Source of the DNA: a virus
DNA: 51,796 bases
Virus record (IMG/VR): IMGVR_UViG_3300020125_000256
Coordinates: 1-51,796 of that record
Direction: 5' to 3' (one strand)
Numbering within the stretch: the stretch's first letter is position 1; the number at the start of each line of letters is the position of its first letter. The translations under genes were made by a program, and so were the position numbers. Under the pieces are notes generated by a model. The model did no database searches. It saw only the letters and a list, made by a program, of their open reading frames with translations, and was not told the origin of the DNA. Below are positions 5,776-12,859 of the stretch, in pieces.

Positions 5776-6468
5776 ATGAAGACCAAGCCCATTGCGGTCC
5801 CCGCAAACTGGAAGACGGCAAAGATTCACCCCTTGGCCGAACTGATCGAGTTCGGCAGCAACATCGACCTGGACGCCATGACGGAGCACGCCAAGAAGCA
5901 CGGCTATGACAAGGATGAAGCCCTGGTGTTCTTCGATGGCATGGTTCTGGAAGGCCGGCACCGGCGGGAAATCTGCAAGCGCATTGGCGTTATCCCGCCT
6001 TGCCGGGAGTTTGTGGGCACCAATGCGTTTGCATACGTGGCCAAGAAGATATTCCGCCAGCATTTGACCACGGCAGAGCGGGCCAAGATAGCTGCCAAGC
6101 TGGCCGATATGCCGGTGGGACGCCCGGAATTAAATGTGCCAAATGGCACAATTGATTCCTCGTCGGCAAAGATGACAGCAACGGCTGCAGCAAAGGCCCT
6201 GAACGTCAGCCGGCGCTCCGTGCAAAGGGCCAAAGCTGGCCCGACGCCTCGCAAGCCCAAGCCGAAAACTGGCGGGGCCATCATCGACTGGAAGGACTTC
6301 TACAACCACTTCGGATCCCTCGTGCGTGCCATTGTCAGCGTTGGGAAAGGCTATCAGTGCCAGCACAGCGACGTTGCCACGAACCTTGAGCGTAGGCTGG
6401 CCGCATTCAAAGAGGAGTTCACCAAATGGGTTGAGTTCCACACCAAGGAAAAGGCACCGAGGTACTAA
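5776..6468 (+). CDS. ParB/Spo0J-like DNA-binding protein
   Basis: The 230-residue protein has a ParB N-terminal nuclease-fold domain: IHPLAELIEF near residue 17 and a GRHR box (LEGRHRREICKRIG, Gly60-Arg63) like the nucleotide-binding arginine motif of ParB relatives. A helix-turn-helix follows (ATAAAKALNVSRRSVQRAK, about residues 135-153). The C-terminal third has a conserved-looking aromatic helix (WKDFYNHFGSLVRAI). No ParA gene is visible. An exact 16-bp palindrome (6135-6150) lies inside the gene, encoding VPNGT just before the helix-turn-helix, as parS lies inside parB-type genes in some bacteria. It may be a segregation protein or, more likely in a phage, a spreading regulator of transcription or replication. 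ATG 5776 follows TAGAGG; the stop overlaps the helicase start. Confidence 0.8.
   Translation: MKTKPIAVPANWKTAKIHPLAELIEFGSNIDLDAMTEHAKKHGYDKDEALVFFDGMVLEGRHRREICKRIGVIPPCREFVGTNAFAYVAKKIFRQHLTTAERAKIAAKLADMPVGRPELNVPNGTIDSSSAKMTATAAAKALNVSRRSVQRAKAGPTPRKPKPKTGGAIIDWKDFYNHFGSLVRAIVSVGKGYQCQHSDVATNLERRLAAFKEEFTKWVEFHTKEKAPRY
6135..6150. repeat. parS-like palindrome, perfect copy
   Basis: TGTGCCA-AA-TGGCACA, inside the parB-like gene. A perfect match to the dispersed consensus TGYGYCANNTGRCRCA, with A/T-rich flanks. Confidence 0.75.
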
Positions 6469-8009
6469 TGACACCTTGGCCCCACCAAACCCGAGCGGTC
6501 GAGGCCGTGGTTGATGCCACGACCCGCCAGGTTCGCCGTATCCTCGTTACCGCCCCCACCGGGGCCGGCAAGACGCTCATCATGCAAATGTTGGCCAGCC
6601 TCTGGCTGGAACGCGGCGGCAAGGTGGTTCTCTATTCCAACCGCAAGATGATGATCGACCAACTATCGACCGGTTTAACCGACGTGGGTATCTATCATGG
6701 GGTCAGGGCGGCCGGGCACGATGACGAGAGAGAACACGCATTTCAGGTATCGAGCGTGCAGACCGAGCACAGCCGGGTGACGAAGCGGAAGACATGGGAA
6801 CTTCACAAGGCGGATCTCGTTCTTGTTGACGAGGCCCACATCCAGACTGGCAATGCGGCCAAGGAATTGCTGAGGGCACATTATGAACAAGGCGCAACTA
6901 TTGTCGGAGTTACAGCAACGCCTCTCGGACTCGCTGGACTATATGATGCACTTTTGGTTGCTGGCACCATGTCCGAACTGCGGGCATGCGGTGCCTTGGT
7001 GCCAGCTATCCATTATGGAGCCGACGAACCCGACATGCGAGCCTTCAAGAAACTCCGCGAAGGCGAAGACCCCAGCCAAAGCGAACAGAAAAAAGCCATC
7101 ATGACCCCGAGCATCTTCGGGCGGGTCTGGGAATGGTACGAGAAGCTTAATCCCGAGAGGAAGCCGTGTGTATTGTTCGGGCCGGGGGTTGATGAAAGCC
7201 TGTGGTTTGCCGAGCAGTTCCAAGCCAAGGGTATAAACGCAGCCCATATCGACGGCAACGACGTGTGGCTCTGCGGTCATTGGTATCGTTCGGACACGGA
7301 AGCCCGAGATCGCGTGCGGCACATGCACCAAATAGGGGAACTCAAGGTAGTCTGCAACCGCTACGTCCTCCGCGAAGGCGTGGACTGGCCCTGGATCGAG
7401 CACATTATCCTTGCGTTCGTCGCCGGCTCCCTTCAGACTTACATCCAGACCTGCGGGCGTGGCCTGCGGGCGTATCCGGGCAAATCGCACCTCATTATCC
7501 AGGATCACGGCGGGGCCTGGTGGCGGCATGGTTCAATCAACATGGACCGGGAATGGAATCTGGAACTCACCGGCGAGATCGCTTATGGACTTCGGGCCGA
7601 GCGGCTGCGGAAGAAGAAGCAAACCGAGCCGTTCCGCTGTCCCAAGTGCGGCCGAGTGTGGGGGATTGGGACCAAATGCCAACCGGCACATGGAGGCTGC
7701 GGGTTTGAACTTGGCCTGGGAAGGCGCTCGCGGCCGGTTGTGTCCACCGATGGGCAGCTCAAGGAGATGGTCGGGGACATCTTCAAGCCGCGGCGGATCA
7801 GCAAAGACCCGCGAGGGCCGGATATTTGGGAGAAGATGTACTGGCGATCCAGGAAAGGCAAAGGTACGCGGACCTTCCGGGCGGCTTGTGCCCTGTTTGC
7901 CATAGAAAACAACTGGTCGTGGCCGTCTCCGGACTGGCGGTTCATGCCGGTCGATGAGATGGACTTTTTCAAACTAGTGTCTGATGTTCCAATGGAAAGA
8001 CTCAAGTAA
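6468..8009 (+). CDS. DEAH-box superfamily 2 helicase with zinc finger
   Basis: The 513-residue protein carries the SF2 motifs in order: PHQTRAVEAV (Q-like motif), Walker A APTGAGKT (residues 29-36), DEAH (121-124), TATP (149-152), and a helicase C-terminal domain ending in QTCGRGLR (motif VI). A Cys4-type zinc ribbon follows at about 390-410 (CPKCGRVW, CQPAHGGC). It resembles phage helicases related to the type III restriction/UvsW group that remodel branched DNA or initiate replication. ATG 6468 overlaps the ParB-like stop. The position after ERF, exonuclease and ParB-like genes supports a DNA replication or recombination role. All catalytic motifs are present. Confidence 0.9.
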   Translation: MTPWPHQTRAVEAVVDATTRQVRRILVTAPTGAGKTLIMQMLASLWLERGGKVVLYSNRKMMIDQLSTGLTDVGIYHGVRAAGHDDEREHAFQVSSVQTEHSRVTKRKTWELHKADLVLVDEAHIQTGNAAKELLRAHYEQGATIVGVTATPLGLAGLYDALLVAGTMSELRACGALVPAIHYGADEPDMRAFKKLREGEDPSQSEQKKAIMTPSIFGRVWEWYEKLNPERKPCVLFGPGVDESLWFAEQFQAKGINAAHIDGNDVWLCGHWYRSDTEARDRVRHMHQIGELKVVCNRYVLREGVDWPWIEHIILAFVAGSLQTYIQTCGRGLRAYPGKSHLIIQDHGGAWWRHGSINMDREWNLELTGEIAYGLRAERLRKKKQTEPFRCPKCGRVWGIGTKCQPAHGGCGFELGLGRRSRPVVSTDGQLKEMVGDIFKPRRISKDPRGPDIWEKMYWRSRKGKGTRTFRAACALFAIENNWSWPSPDWRFMPVDEMDFFKLVSDVPMERLK

Positions 8010-8022
8010 AAGGAGAATGCAC

Positions 8023-8286
8023 ATGGCCAAGGCAAAACAGGCACACCTGGAAGGCATGGAGCCACCGACCATTGCAGAGGTCGAGGCCGCCGCCGAGAAG
8101 TATTACGACCTGAACGACAAGAGTTGGAAGCTCCGGGAGAAGGTATCCGACGCCAAGGACGAACTCCTGGAGGTCATGAAGGCCAACGACCTAACCGTTT
8201 ACCGGTACGATGACAAGGAGATCACCGTCGTGGACAAGGAGACGGTCAAGGTGAAGCGGCTCCGTGAGAACAATGGGGATGATTGA
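8023..8286 (+). CDS. small coiled-coil protein (87 aa)
   Basis: ATG 8023 follows AAAAGGAGAATG. The 87-residue product is highly charged; residues 18-60 form a helix with heptad character (IAEVEAAAEKYYDLNDKS, LREKVSDAKDELLEVMK), then a short beta segment (TVYRYDDKEITVV). Similar short phage proteins accompany helicases and nucleases, but the function is unknown. The longer frame from 7984 overlaps the helicase and lacks its own binding site. Confidence 0.65.
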   Translation: MAKAKQAHLEGMEPPTIAEVEAAAEKYYDLNDKSWKLREKVSDAKDELLEVMKANDLTVYRYDDKEITVVDKETVKVKRLRENNGDD

Positions 8287-8300
8287 AAGGATGGTCAAGG

Positions 8301-8525
8301 ATGACTCGGGAAGAATGTATCCAGAAGTTCCACCACACCCTCTGGGGTATCATGCTGGAAATGGGCCGCTTTCGGGGAGATTGTGCCGCCCGCTCTCTCC
8401 TGGAAGACCAGCTGATGCGGAAGATAGACACGATTATCGGCCTCATATGGTCGGAGTTTAACAAGGTGGCCCATGAAAATAATCGACCCCGCAGCCCTGA
8501 AAACCCCACGAAGCCCGCTGTGTGA
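8301..8525 (+). CDS. hypothetical helical protein (74 aa)
   Basis: ATG 8301 lies about nine bases after AAGGA (8286-8291); a TTG at 8283 would be an alternative. The product is helical (TREECIQKFHHTLWGIMLEM; LLEDQLMRKIDTIIGLIW) with a Pro/Asn-rich tail that overlaps the next gene by 53 bases. No family recognised. The overlap is longer than usual, so the C-terminal tail may be poorly constrained. Confidence 0.5.
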   Translation: MTREECIQKFHHTLWGIMLEMGRFRGDCAARSLLEDQLMRKIDTIIGLIWSEFNKVAHENNRPRSPENPTKPAV

Positions 8526-8781
8526 GTGGTGCGGCATCTATACCCGCCGCGAGACCGAGCGGCACCATATCGTCAGCCGGGGCATGGGGGGAGGCAACCG
8601 CCTTGACATCCCGGAGAACCTGATTGACCTCGGAGGGGCCTTTGATTGTGATTGCCACGGCAAGGCCCAGCGGGGGGAAATTAAACAGGTTGAACTCTGG
8701 GTCAAGGTCGGCAACCGCCTGGGGAAGAACTGGCGAGCGTGCAAGTCGAAGGTTTACCGGTTATTGAGGAAACCCAAATGA
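8473..8781 (+). CDS. HNH endonuclease-like protein (102 aa)
   Basis: The 102-residue protein shows CEWCG (zinc knuckle, about 17-21), then ERHHIVSRGMGGGN (about 34-47), where the tandem histidines match the HNH general base, PENLIDLGG, and a late CDCHGKAQRG with the third metal-binding position. It would nick or cut DNA, as in phage HNH enzymes linked to packaging, recombination or homing. It overlaps the 8301 gene upstream, and its TGA overlaps the ATG of the Mom-like gene. A free-standing HNH nuclease in the modification island could also serve host DNA degradation. Confidence 0.8.
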   Translation: MKIIDPAALKTPRSPLCEWCGIYTRRETERHHIVSRGMGGGNRLDIPENLIDLGGAFDCDCHGKAQRGEIKQVELWVKVGNRLGKNWRACKSKVYRLLRKPK

Positions 8782-9350
8782 CCATTCGCGCCGAAAACAT
8801 CAGGGTGATGTACCCCCTATTCCAAGGGGGAAAGGGCGGTTCGATTCCGACCTCGGCGCTTCAACTTGATTTTTGGACAGTCGATTTAGCTACAGCTATC
8901 AATCTGAATAGGCTGTGGCATTCCAGGCTGCCGCGAGTGATCGCGTCCAACATTACGAGAAACCCTACATGGCTTTCTTTCGCTGCGTCATTTGACGGAG
9001 TTTTTTACGCAACGGCAATCTGGACGAACCCTACCGCCCGTTTTTTGCCGTATCACACTTGGCTGGAACTGAGACGGTTTGCCATTGCACCGGATGCACC
9101 GAAGAACACGGCGAGCAGAATGCTCGGGTGGATGGTTCGCGAGATACGAAACTCGTGCAGGCATATTTATCATCTGATTTCCTATCAAGACTGCGATGTC
9201 CATCAAGGTACGATTTACAAAGCGGCTGGTTGGGTTCCTACGCAAAAGAGCTTCGATCATCGCAATAGGGGTTTGAGACCTGGCCGCAAGAGGAACTTGA
9301 GCCAAACCACATCTACGAAGCAAAGGTGGGAGAAGGAAATAAGAAAATGA
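8778..9350 (+). CDS. Mom-like DNA modification protein, copy 1
   Basis: The 190-residue protein belongs to the phage Mu Mom-like, GNAT-fold family, whose Mu member converts adenine to N6-carbamoylmethyladenine. Visible signatures are LWHSRLPR (about 46-53), TWLELRRFAIAPDAP (about 95-109), a helix with TASRMLGWMVREI, and LISYQD..VHQGTIYKAAGW (about 133-153), the substrate-binding region. The C terminus is strongly basic. ATG 8778 overlaps the HNH stop; a longer frame from 8739 lies within the HNH gene. A second copy (11578-12134) is colinear and clearly paralogous. It should protect phage DNA from host nucleases. Family is confident; the exact chemical modification is inferred. Confidence 0.8.
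   Translation: MTIRAENIRVMYPLFQGGKGGSIPTSALQLDFWTVDLATAINLNRLWHSRLPRVIASNITRNPTWLSFAASFDGVFYATAIWTNPTARFLPYHTWLELRRFAIAPDAPKNTASRMLGWMVREIRNSCRHIYHLISYQDCDVHQGTIYKAAGWVPTQKSFDHRNRGLRPGRKRNLSQTTSTKQRWEKEIRK
8984..8999. repeat. parS-like palindrome, one mismatch
   Basis: TGCGTCA-TT-TGACGGA within the first Mom-like gene; one base differs from TGYGYCANNTGRCRCA. Confidence 0.5.
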
Positions 9351-9371
9351 TCCGTCAATGGAGGATACAAA

Positions 9372-9830
9372 GTGAAAGCCTCGGCTGACGAAATCGCTGC
9401 CTTTGAAAAGCTGGCTCTGGAGCGTGGGGGATCGGTGGGCCGTGCACCGGGCAGGCAGAACGAGCGAACTGCGGCAACGGACACGGCCCATGTTCAACTA
9501 CCCACCAATTACTCTGAAAAGGAATTCCTGGACGACGTTATCGCCATAGCCCGCCGCTGCGGGTGGAAGGTGGCCCACTTCAGGCCAGCCAAGACGGCCA
9601 AGGGCTGGCGTACAGCGGTCCAGGGTGACGGTAAGGGTTTCCCTGACATCATTTGTCTCCGCCGTGGCGTTATCCTCGTTGCTGAACTCAAGGTCGGCAA
9701 AAACAAGGAGACCCCAGAACAAGAGGTATGGCTGGACGAGTTCCGCCATGCAGAAGATTACCATGGCTGGGTGAAGGTCTACGTGTGGCGCCCCGAGGAC
9801 TGGAAGACCATTGAGGAGGTCCTAAGGTGA
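9372..9830 (+). CDS. VRR-NUC domain nuclease
   Basis: The 152-residue protein has the PD-(D/E)XK core of VRR-NUC nucleases: KGFPDIICLRRGVILVAELK (about 89-108), supplying the catalytic Asp and the ELK Glu and Lys, followed by TPEQEVWLDEFRHA and the typical closing VYVWRPEDW. VRR-NUC enzymes cleave branched DNA such as Holliday junctions, which phages must resolve before packaging. The GTG start at 9372 is chosen because no ATG with a binding site lies upstream. The N-terminal 45 residues are charged and non-conserved. The stop overlaps the methyltransferase start. Confidence 0.85.
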   Translation: MKASADEIAAFEKLALERGGSVGRAPGRQNERTAATDTAHVQLPTNYSEKEFLDDVIAIARRCGWKVAHFRPAKTAKGWRTAVQGDGKGFPDIICLRRGVILVAELKVGKNKETPEQEVWLDEFRHAEDYHGWVKVYVWRPEDWKTIEEVLR

Positions 9831-10528
9831 GCCGACCTCGCTTGCTTGATTTGTTCTGCGGCGCCGGTGGCTGTGCAATGGGATACTATCGGGCCGGGTT
9901 TGATGTGGTCGGCGTGGATATCAAGCCGCAACCGCGTTTCCCGTTTCCGTTCGAACAGGGCGACGCAATCTTGAAGCTTCGGCATTTGCTGGACTCGGGT
10001 TTTATTTACCCGAACGGAAAGCCGCTTCGCCTGGAAAACTTCGCCGCGATCCACGCAAGCCCGCCCTGCCAGATTCACAGCCAGAGCAAAAATATTTGGA
10101 AAGGACGAAGGGGCGACGGAAGCCATCAAGACCTCGTGCCAGATACCCGGCGACTTCTTGAAAAGTCCGCCTTGCCATGGGTCATTGAGAATGTTGTTGG
10201 ATCGCCGCTCACGACTAACCTGACCCTCTGCGGCAGTATGTTTGGCCTCAAAGTCAAGAGGCACCGCTTGTTTGAAACAAGCGTACTTATTCTCAGTGGA
10301 CTCACCTGTCGAAAAGGGCATCCTGAGTTCGAAGTAAGCGTGTTCGGAGGCGGGGCGAAAGGAAGGCGACAAGGCCACAAATTTCCTCAAAACCATGTGA
10401 AGCACGAAGTAGCCAAGATTGCCATGGGCATAGACTGGATGACGCGGGACGAACTTAGCCAGGCCATACCACCGGCGTACACGGAGTACATCGGCAAGCA
10501 ATTACTCCGGCACATTCAGGACCATTGA
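9827..10528 (+). CDS. cytosine-C5 DNA methyltransferase
   Basis: The 233-residue protein shows motif I DLFCGAGG (8-15), motif IV SPPCQ with catalytic Cys81, motif VI ENVVGSPL (Glu121-Asn122) and motif VIII KRHRLFE (about 144-150), ending with an IPPAYTEYIG motif X-like segment. It transfers a methyl group to cytosine C5 from S-adenosylmethionine. It is short for the family and has almost no separate target-recognition domain, like many phage orphan methylases. It is flanked by two Mom-like genes and follows the VRR-NUC gene with a four-base overlap. It probably protects phage DNA from restriction; the recognition site is unknown. Confidence 0.88.
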   Translation: MSRPRLLDLFCGAGGCAMGYYRAGFDVVGVDIKPQPRFPFPFEQGDAILKLRHLLDSGFIYPNGKPLRLENFAAIHASPPCQIHSQSKNIWKGRRGDGSHQDLVPDTRRLLEKSALPWVIENVVGSPLTTNLTLCGSMFGLKVKRHRLFETSVLILSGLTCRKGHPEFEVSVFGGGAKGRRQGHKFPQNHVKHEVAKIAMGIDWMTRDELSQAIPPAYTEYIGKQLLRHIQDH

Positions 10529-10540
10529 GGAGGTATTGAG

Positions 10541-10795
10541 ATGAGCAGCCCCGGCACTGCCCCCGAAATCCAGCAACATTGCCCAGAACATTACCGTTTC
10601 TTAATCCAGGCGGTCGGTTGCCAGACCGTTATGGATGCCGCTAAATACGTTTTTGAGGCATTCGGACGGCCAGACGCCATATTTGTCAAGGGAGTCTACC
10701 GGCCTGCCAATAAGCACGCTATAGGCGGCCCCTGGACGTTCCGGGAGGAGGATGGGTGGATGGCTTTTGTACCCCTGGGAGGCCGCCATGCTTGA
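10541..10795 (+). CDS. hypothetical protein (84 aa)
   Basis: ATG 10541 is preceded by GAGGAGGTATTG. The 84-residue protein has two cysteines (HCPEHY, VGCQTV), a short amphipathic helix and an aromatic end (GPWTFREEDGWMAFVPLG). No family recognised. It overlaps the 10788 gene by eight bases. Confidence 0.6.
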   Translation: MSSPGTAPEIQQHCPEHYRFLIQAVGCQTVMDAAKYVFEAFGRPDAIFVKGVYRPANKHAIGGPWTFREEDGWMAFVPLGGRHA

Positions 10796-11135
10796 CCTAT
10801 CGAAGCTGACGCCGGCACCGTGGGAGGTTCATGATGGCGGCCGGTCCGACCATACGGTTTGCCAGCGGGTGGGCGAAGGCTGTAAGCCGTTGTTCGAGCG
10901 CTGGGATGGTACGAATGACTTGACGGATGCCGAGTTCATCGCCCTGGCCCGCAATGCCTTTGACGTGATGATGCGGCGGGGATGGACCCCTCGCAAAGAA
11001 GAACGCGGCTGGGTTGCGGCTGACGCCAAAACCGGACTGTGCCCACAAAGTTTTCCCGGTTTTTTCCAGGCAGCCGATGACCCATTCACCGCCCTGGTGG
11101 AAGCCGACAAGTGGTACAAGGAGCAGGGTATATGA
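10788..11135 (+). CDS. LTPAPW-type phage protein (115 aa)
   Basis: The start at ATG 10788 follows GGGAGG and gives LDLSKLTPAPWEVHDGG, closely matching the next gene (IDLSKLTPGNWFYRDG) and more distantly the 3421 gene (AHTPGPWHW). The middle EFIALARNAFDV corresponds to the RLISAAPELL region of that family. An unrelated-looking insert (about residues 62-90) precedes the acidic C terminus. Function unknown. A longer frame from 10752 reads through the previous gene. Confidence 0.7.
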   Translation: MLDLSKLTPAPWEVHDGGRSDHTVCQRVGEGCKPLFERWDGTNDLTDAEFIALARNAFDVMMRRGWTPRKEERGWVAADAKTGLCPQSFPGFFQAADDPFTALVEADKWYKEQGI

Positions 11136-11347
11136 TCGATCTATCGAAACTGACTCCGGGGAATTGGTTCTACAGAGATGGCATCGGCGGTGACTTCGTG
11201 CTTTCTTATCCAGACGGCACGACGATATTGCAAGACAAAACCAAAACCAGCCGTGAGATTTTCGAGTTCATAGCCATGGCCCACAACGCATTTCAGGGCG
11301 ACCCGGATGCGCTGACCTGGTGGGAAGAGAACCGGAGGAAACCCTGA
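11132..11347 (+). CDS. LTPGNW-type phage protein (71 aa), tandem paralogue
   Basis: ATG 11132 overlaps the previous stop (ATGA). The 71-residue product keeps the SKLTPxxW opening and the EFIAMAHNAFQGD segment of its neighbour but lacks the neighbour's insert, so the two look like a tandem duplication. It belongs with the HTPGPW family at 3421. Function unknown. Confidence 0.7.
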   Translation: MIDLSKLTPGNWFYRDGIGGDFVLSYPDGTTILQDKTKTSREIFEFIAMAHNAFQGDPDALTWWEENRRKP

Positions 11348-11353
11348 GCCGGG

Positions 11354-11472
11354 GGCTATCGGGGCGGGCACGGTGACCCGTGAAAACGTCAAGGGCGTTA
11401 AGCTCTGTATCCCTACTTCGGTGTAGGTCGTGAGGCGTAAAAAATCAGCCGGTTCGACTCCGGCCGGTAGCC
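11354..11472 (+). tRNA. tRNA-like element with oversized variable region
   Basis: GGCTATCG (11354-11361) pairs with CGGTAGCC (11465-11472), 8 bp with one wobble. GCCGG (11448-11452), loop TTCGACT and CCGGC (11460-11464) form a perfect T-arm with the TTCRANY loop. GCGGG/CCCGT (11364-11368/11377-11381) makes a D-arm whose loop contains GG. A 4-bp AACG/CGTT arm with a 7-base loop (TCAAGGG) lacks U33. About 48 bases of extra region include the hairpin CCTAC-TTCGGT-GTAGG (11412-11427). At 119 bases this is not a canonical tRNA. It sits in a coding-free gap, like the element at 3104. It may be a divergent tRNA, an intron-bearing tRNA or a mimic. Confidence 0.4.
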
Positions 11473-11524
11473 TTTTCGGAAACCCACGGGACCCACTCAT
11501 GCGTTGTGATTGGGCCTCGTCCCT

Positions 11525-11553
11525 GCCCGGTAGCCGGTTGGCCGGGGCCGGGC
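11525..11553 (+). terminator. hairpin before the second Mom-like gene
   Basis: GCCCGG (11525-11530) pairs with CCGGGC (11548-11553), with a smaller internal GCC/GGC hairpin, followed by TTTACTT. It lies 24 bases before the likely start of the Mom-like gene and could attenuate it. Confidence 0.35.
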
Positions 11554-11577
11554 TTTACTTAAAGAGCGTTTTTGGCA

Positions 11578-12134
11578 TGAGGTTACTCAATCCACTTTGG
11601 GACAAAGAAACGCCACCACCGCCGTCATGCCGCCAATTGACGCTCGAAATCGTTGACTTTCTCTGGGCCAAGAGGCTGAACAAACAATGGCATTCGCGTT
11701 TGCCACGTATGGGGACAGGTTTTGTGGCTTCCATGCCATTCCTGTCCTTTGCCGCCTCGCACGAAGGGACAGCCTATGCGGTGGCCATTTGGTCCAATCC
11801 GGTCGCCCGAAACCTGCCCCAGCAGACTTGGCTCGAACTCAGGAGATTGGCCGTGGCGCCAGACGCCCCGAGGTACACGGCAAGCTGGATGCTCGGCAAA
11901 ATGACGCGGCATATTCGGAAGTGGCTGCCAGAAATAGAGAATCTCATCAGTTACCAAGATTTAGAGGTTCACACCGGCACCATTTACAAGGCCACTGGCT
12001 GGCTTCCTACCGTATCCAGCAAGGAAGGTGCTGGAATATGGGACAGACCAGGCAGAAGGCGTCCCAAGGCCCAATCTGAGGCCGGCAAACAAAGATGGGA
12101 AAAATGGTTGACAGGCGGGGTGGGTTCGGGGTAG
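11578..12134 (+). CDS. Mom-like DNA modification protein, copy 2
   Basis: The 185-residue product parallels the copy at 8778: KQWHSRLPR, LSFAASHEGTAYAVAIWSNP, TWLELRRLAVAPDAP, TASWMLGKMTRHI and LISYQDLEVHTGTIYKATGW occur in the same order. Many neutral substitutions indicate an old duplication rather than a recent one. ATG 11578 (MRLLNPLW) is preferred because the longer frame from 11430 would translate through the tRNA-like element and the hairpin; no strong ribosome binding site is visible, so initiation may be weak or regulated, as with Mu mom. The C terminus is basic. A perfect hairpin follows the stop. Confidence 0.78.
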
Positions 12135-12141
12135 AAAATGT

Positions 12142-12174
12142 GAGAGCCAGCCCCATGAAGTAAGGCTGGCTCTC
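12142..12174 (+). terminator. perfect 11-bp hairpin after the second Mom-like gene
   Basis: GAGAGCCAGCC (12142-12152) pairs with GGCTGGCTCTC (12164-12174) around an 11-base loop and is followed by TAATTC. Probable terminator or 3' stabiliser of the modification operon; the T-run is poor. Confidence 0.55.
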
Positions 12175-12536
12175 TAATTCACACAGCGAAGGCAATTCTA
12201 TACGGCTTCTCAGCCATATTCAACCCCTTCGCTGTCCTACAAACGAAGTCCCCTTTTACGTCTTGGGGCCGAGAGTAGTAAGTCTCTCGCAAATAAAAGG
12301 ACGGTTCCGCCCCTCTCGTGAGTTGCCTCGTAGGGCCTCAATGATTGCCGGACGGTGGCGACCTTGAGGGATACGGTAAACTGGCAGCATATTCCGGTCG
12401 GGATATCGACGCATGGCCTTTGGCCGTGGCTGCAAACCAATGGCCCCGCGGGGGGGATTAAGGGGGGGCACGTGCTGTGCTTGCCAATGAGCCGTTAGGC
12501 GAATGGCAACGAGAGACAGAAGAAAGAAGGATGACT
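12175..12536. other. 362-base region without a supported gene
   Basis: It contains a structured element: ACAGCGAAGG (12183-12192) pairs perfectly with CCTTCGCTGT (12226-12235), enclosing a small GGCT-TCTC-AGCC hairpin (12204-12215). A G-rich stretch (GGGGGGG) occurs near 12460-12468. A minus-strand frame (GTG 12471 to 12256, 71 codons) has a plausible basic product but no ribosome binding site. I cannot assign a function; it may hold a promoter for the 12537 gene group or a small RNA. Confidence 0.4.
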
Positions 12537-12701
12537 ATGAAGACATGGGACGTATACCGGGTCTGGTCCTTGGGAGAGATTAACTGGCTAACCACGGTAC
12601 AAGCGGAGACCGCCCTAGAAGCCCACGAGCGAGCCGAGGAGCTGATGGGCCCTGAGGACGACTACGCCAAGCTGGTGGTTGTACCGCGGGAGGAAGAGTG
12701 A
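12537..12701 (+). CDS. hypothetical protein (54 aa)
   Basis: ATG 12537 (or in-frame ATG 12531) follows AAAGAAGGA. The product has a beta-alpha-beta look: TWDVYRVWS, then TALEAHERAEELMG, then AKLVVVPREE. Short proteins of this build (one strand, one helix, one strand) are common phage orphans. Its TGA overlaps ATG 12701. Confidence 0.55.
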   Translation: MKTWDVYRVWSLGEINWLTTVQAETALEAHERAEELMGPEDDYAKLVVVPREEE

Positions 12702-12856
12702 TGGACAAGACAAGGGAAGTCCTCGTCCAGTGCCTCATGTGCGGTCAGGTTAGGCTGGTGCGGCTGGTGTGCGGAGAACCGGATAGGATACCCTGTGACA
12801 AGTGCAAGGGGCCGGTGGAAGTTCTGGCGGTGGATGGGAAGACGCGGAGGGAGTGA
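12701..12856 (+). CDS. zinc-ribbon protein (51 aa)
   Basis: ATG 12701 overlaps the preceding stop (GTGATG) and follows GGGAGGAAGAG. The 51-residue product has CLMCG (residues 10-14) and CDKCKG (30-35), a classic two-knuckle zinc ribbon. Phage Mu activates mom translation with Com, a 62-residue zinc ribbon; the nearby Mom-like genes make a Com-like role worth testing, but sequence similarity beyond the cysteines is not evident. Confidence 0.65.
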   Translation: MDKTREVLVQCLMCGQVRLVRLVCGEPDRIPCDKCKGPVEVLAVDGKTRRE

Positions 12857-12859
12857 GTC

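Noticed and set aside
12256-12471. Minus-strand frame of 71 codons with a plausible basic product
   Set aside because: GTG start with no ribosome binding site, isolated between plus-strand genes; not enough support.
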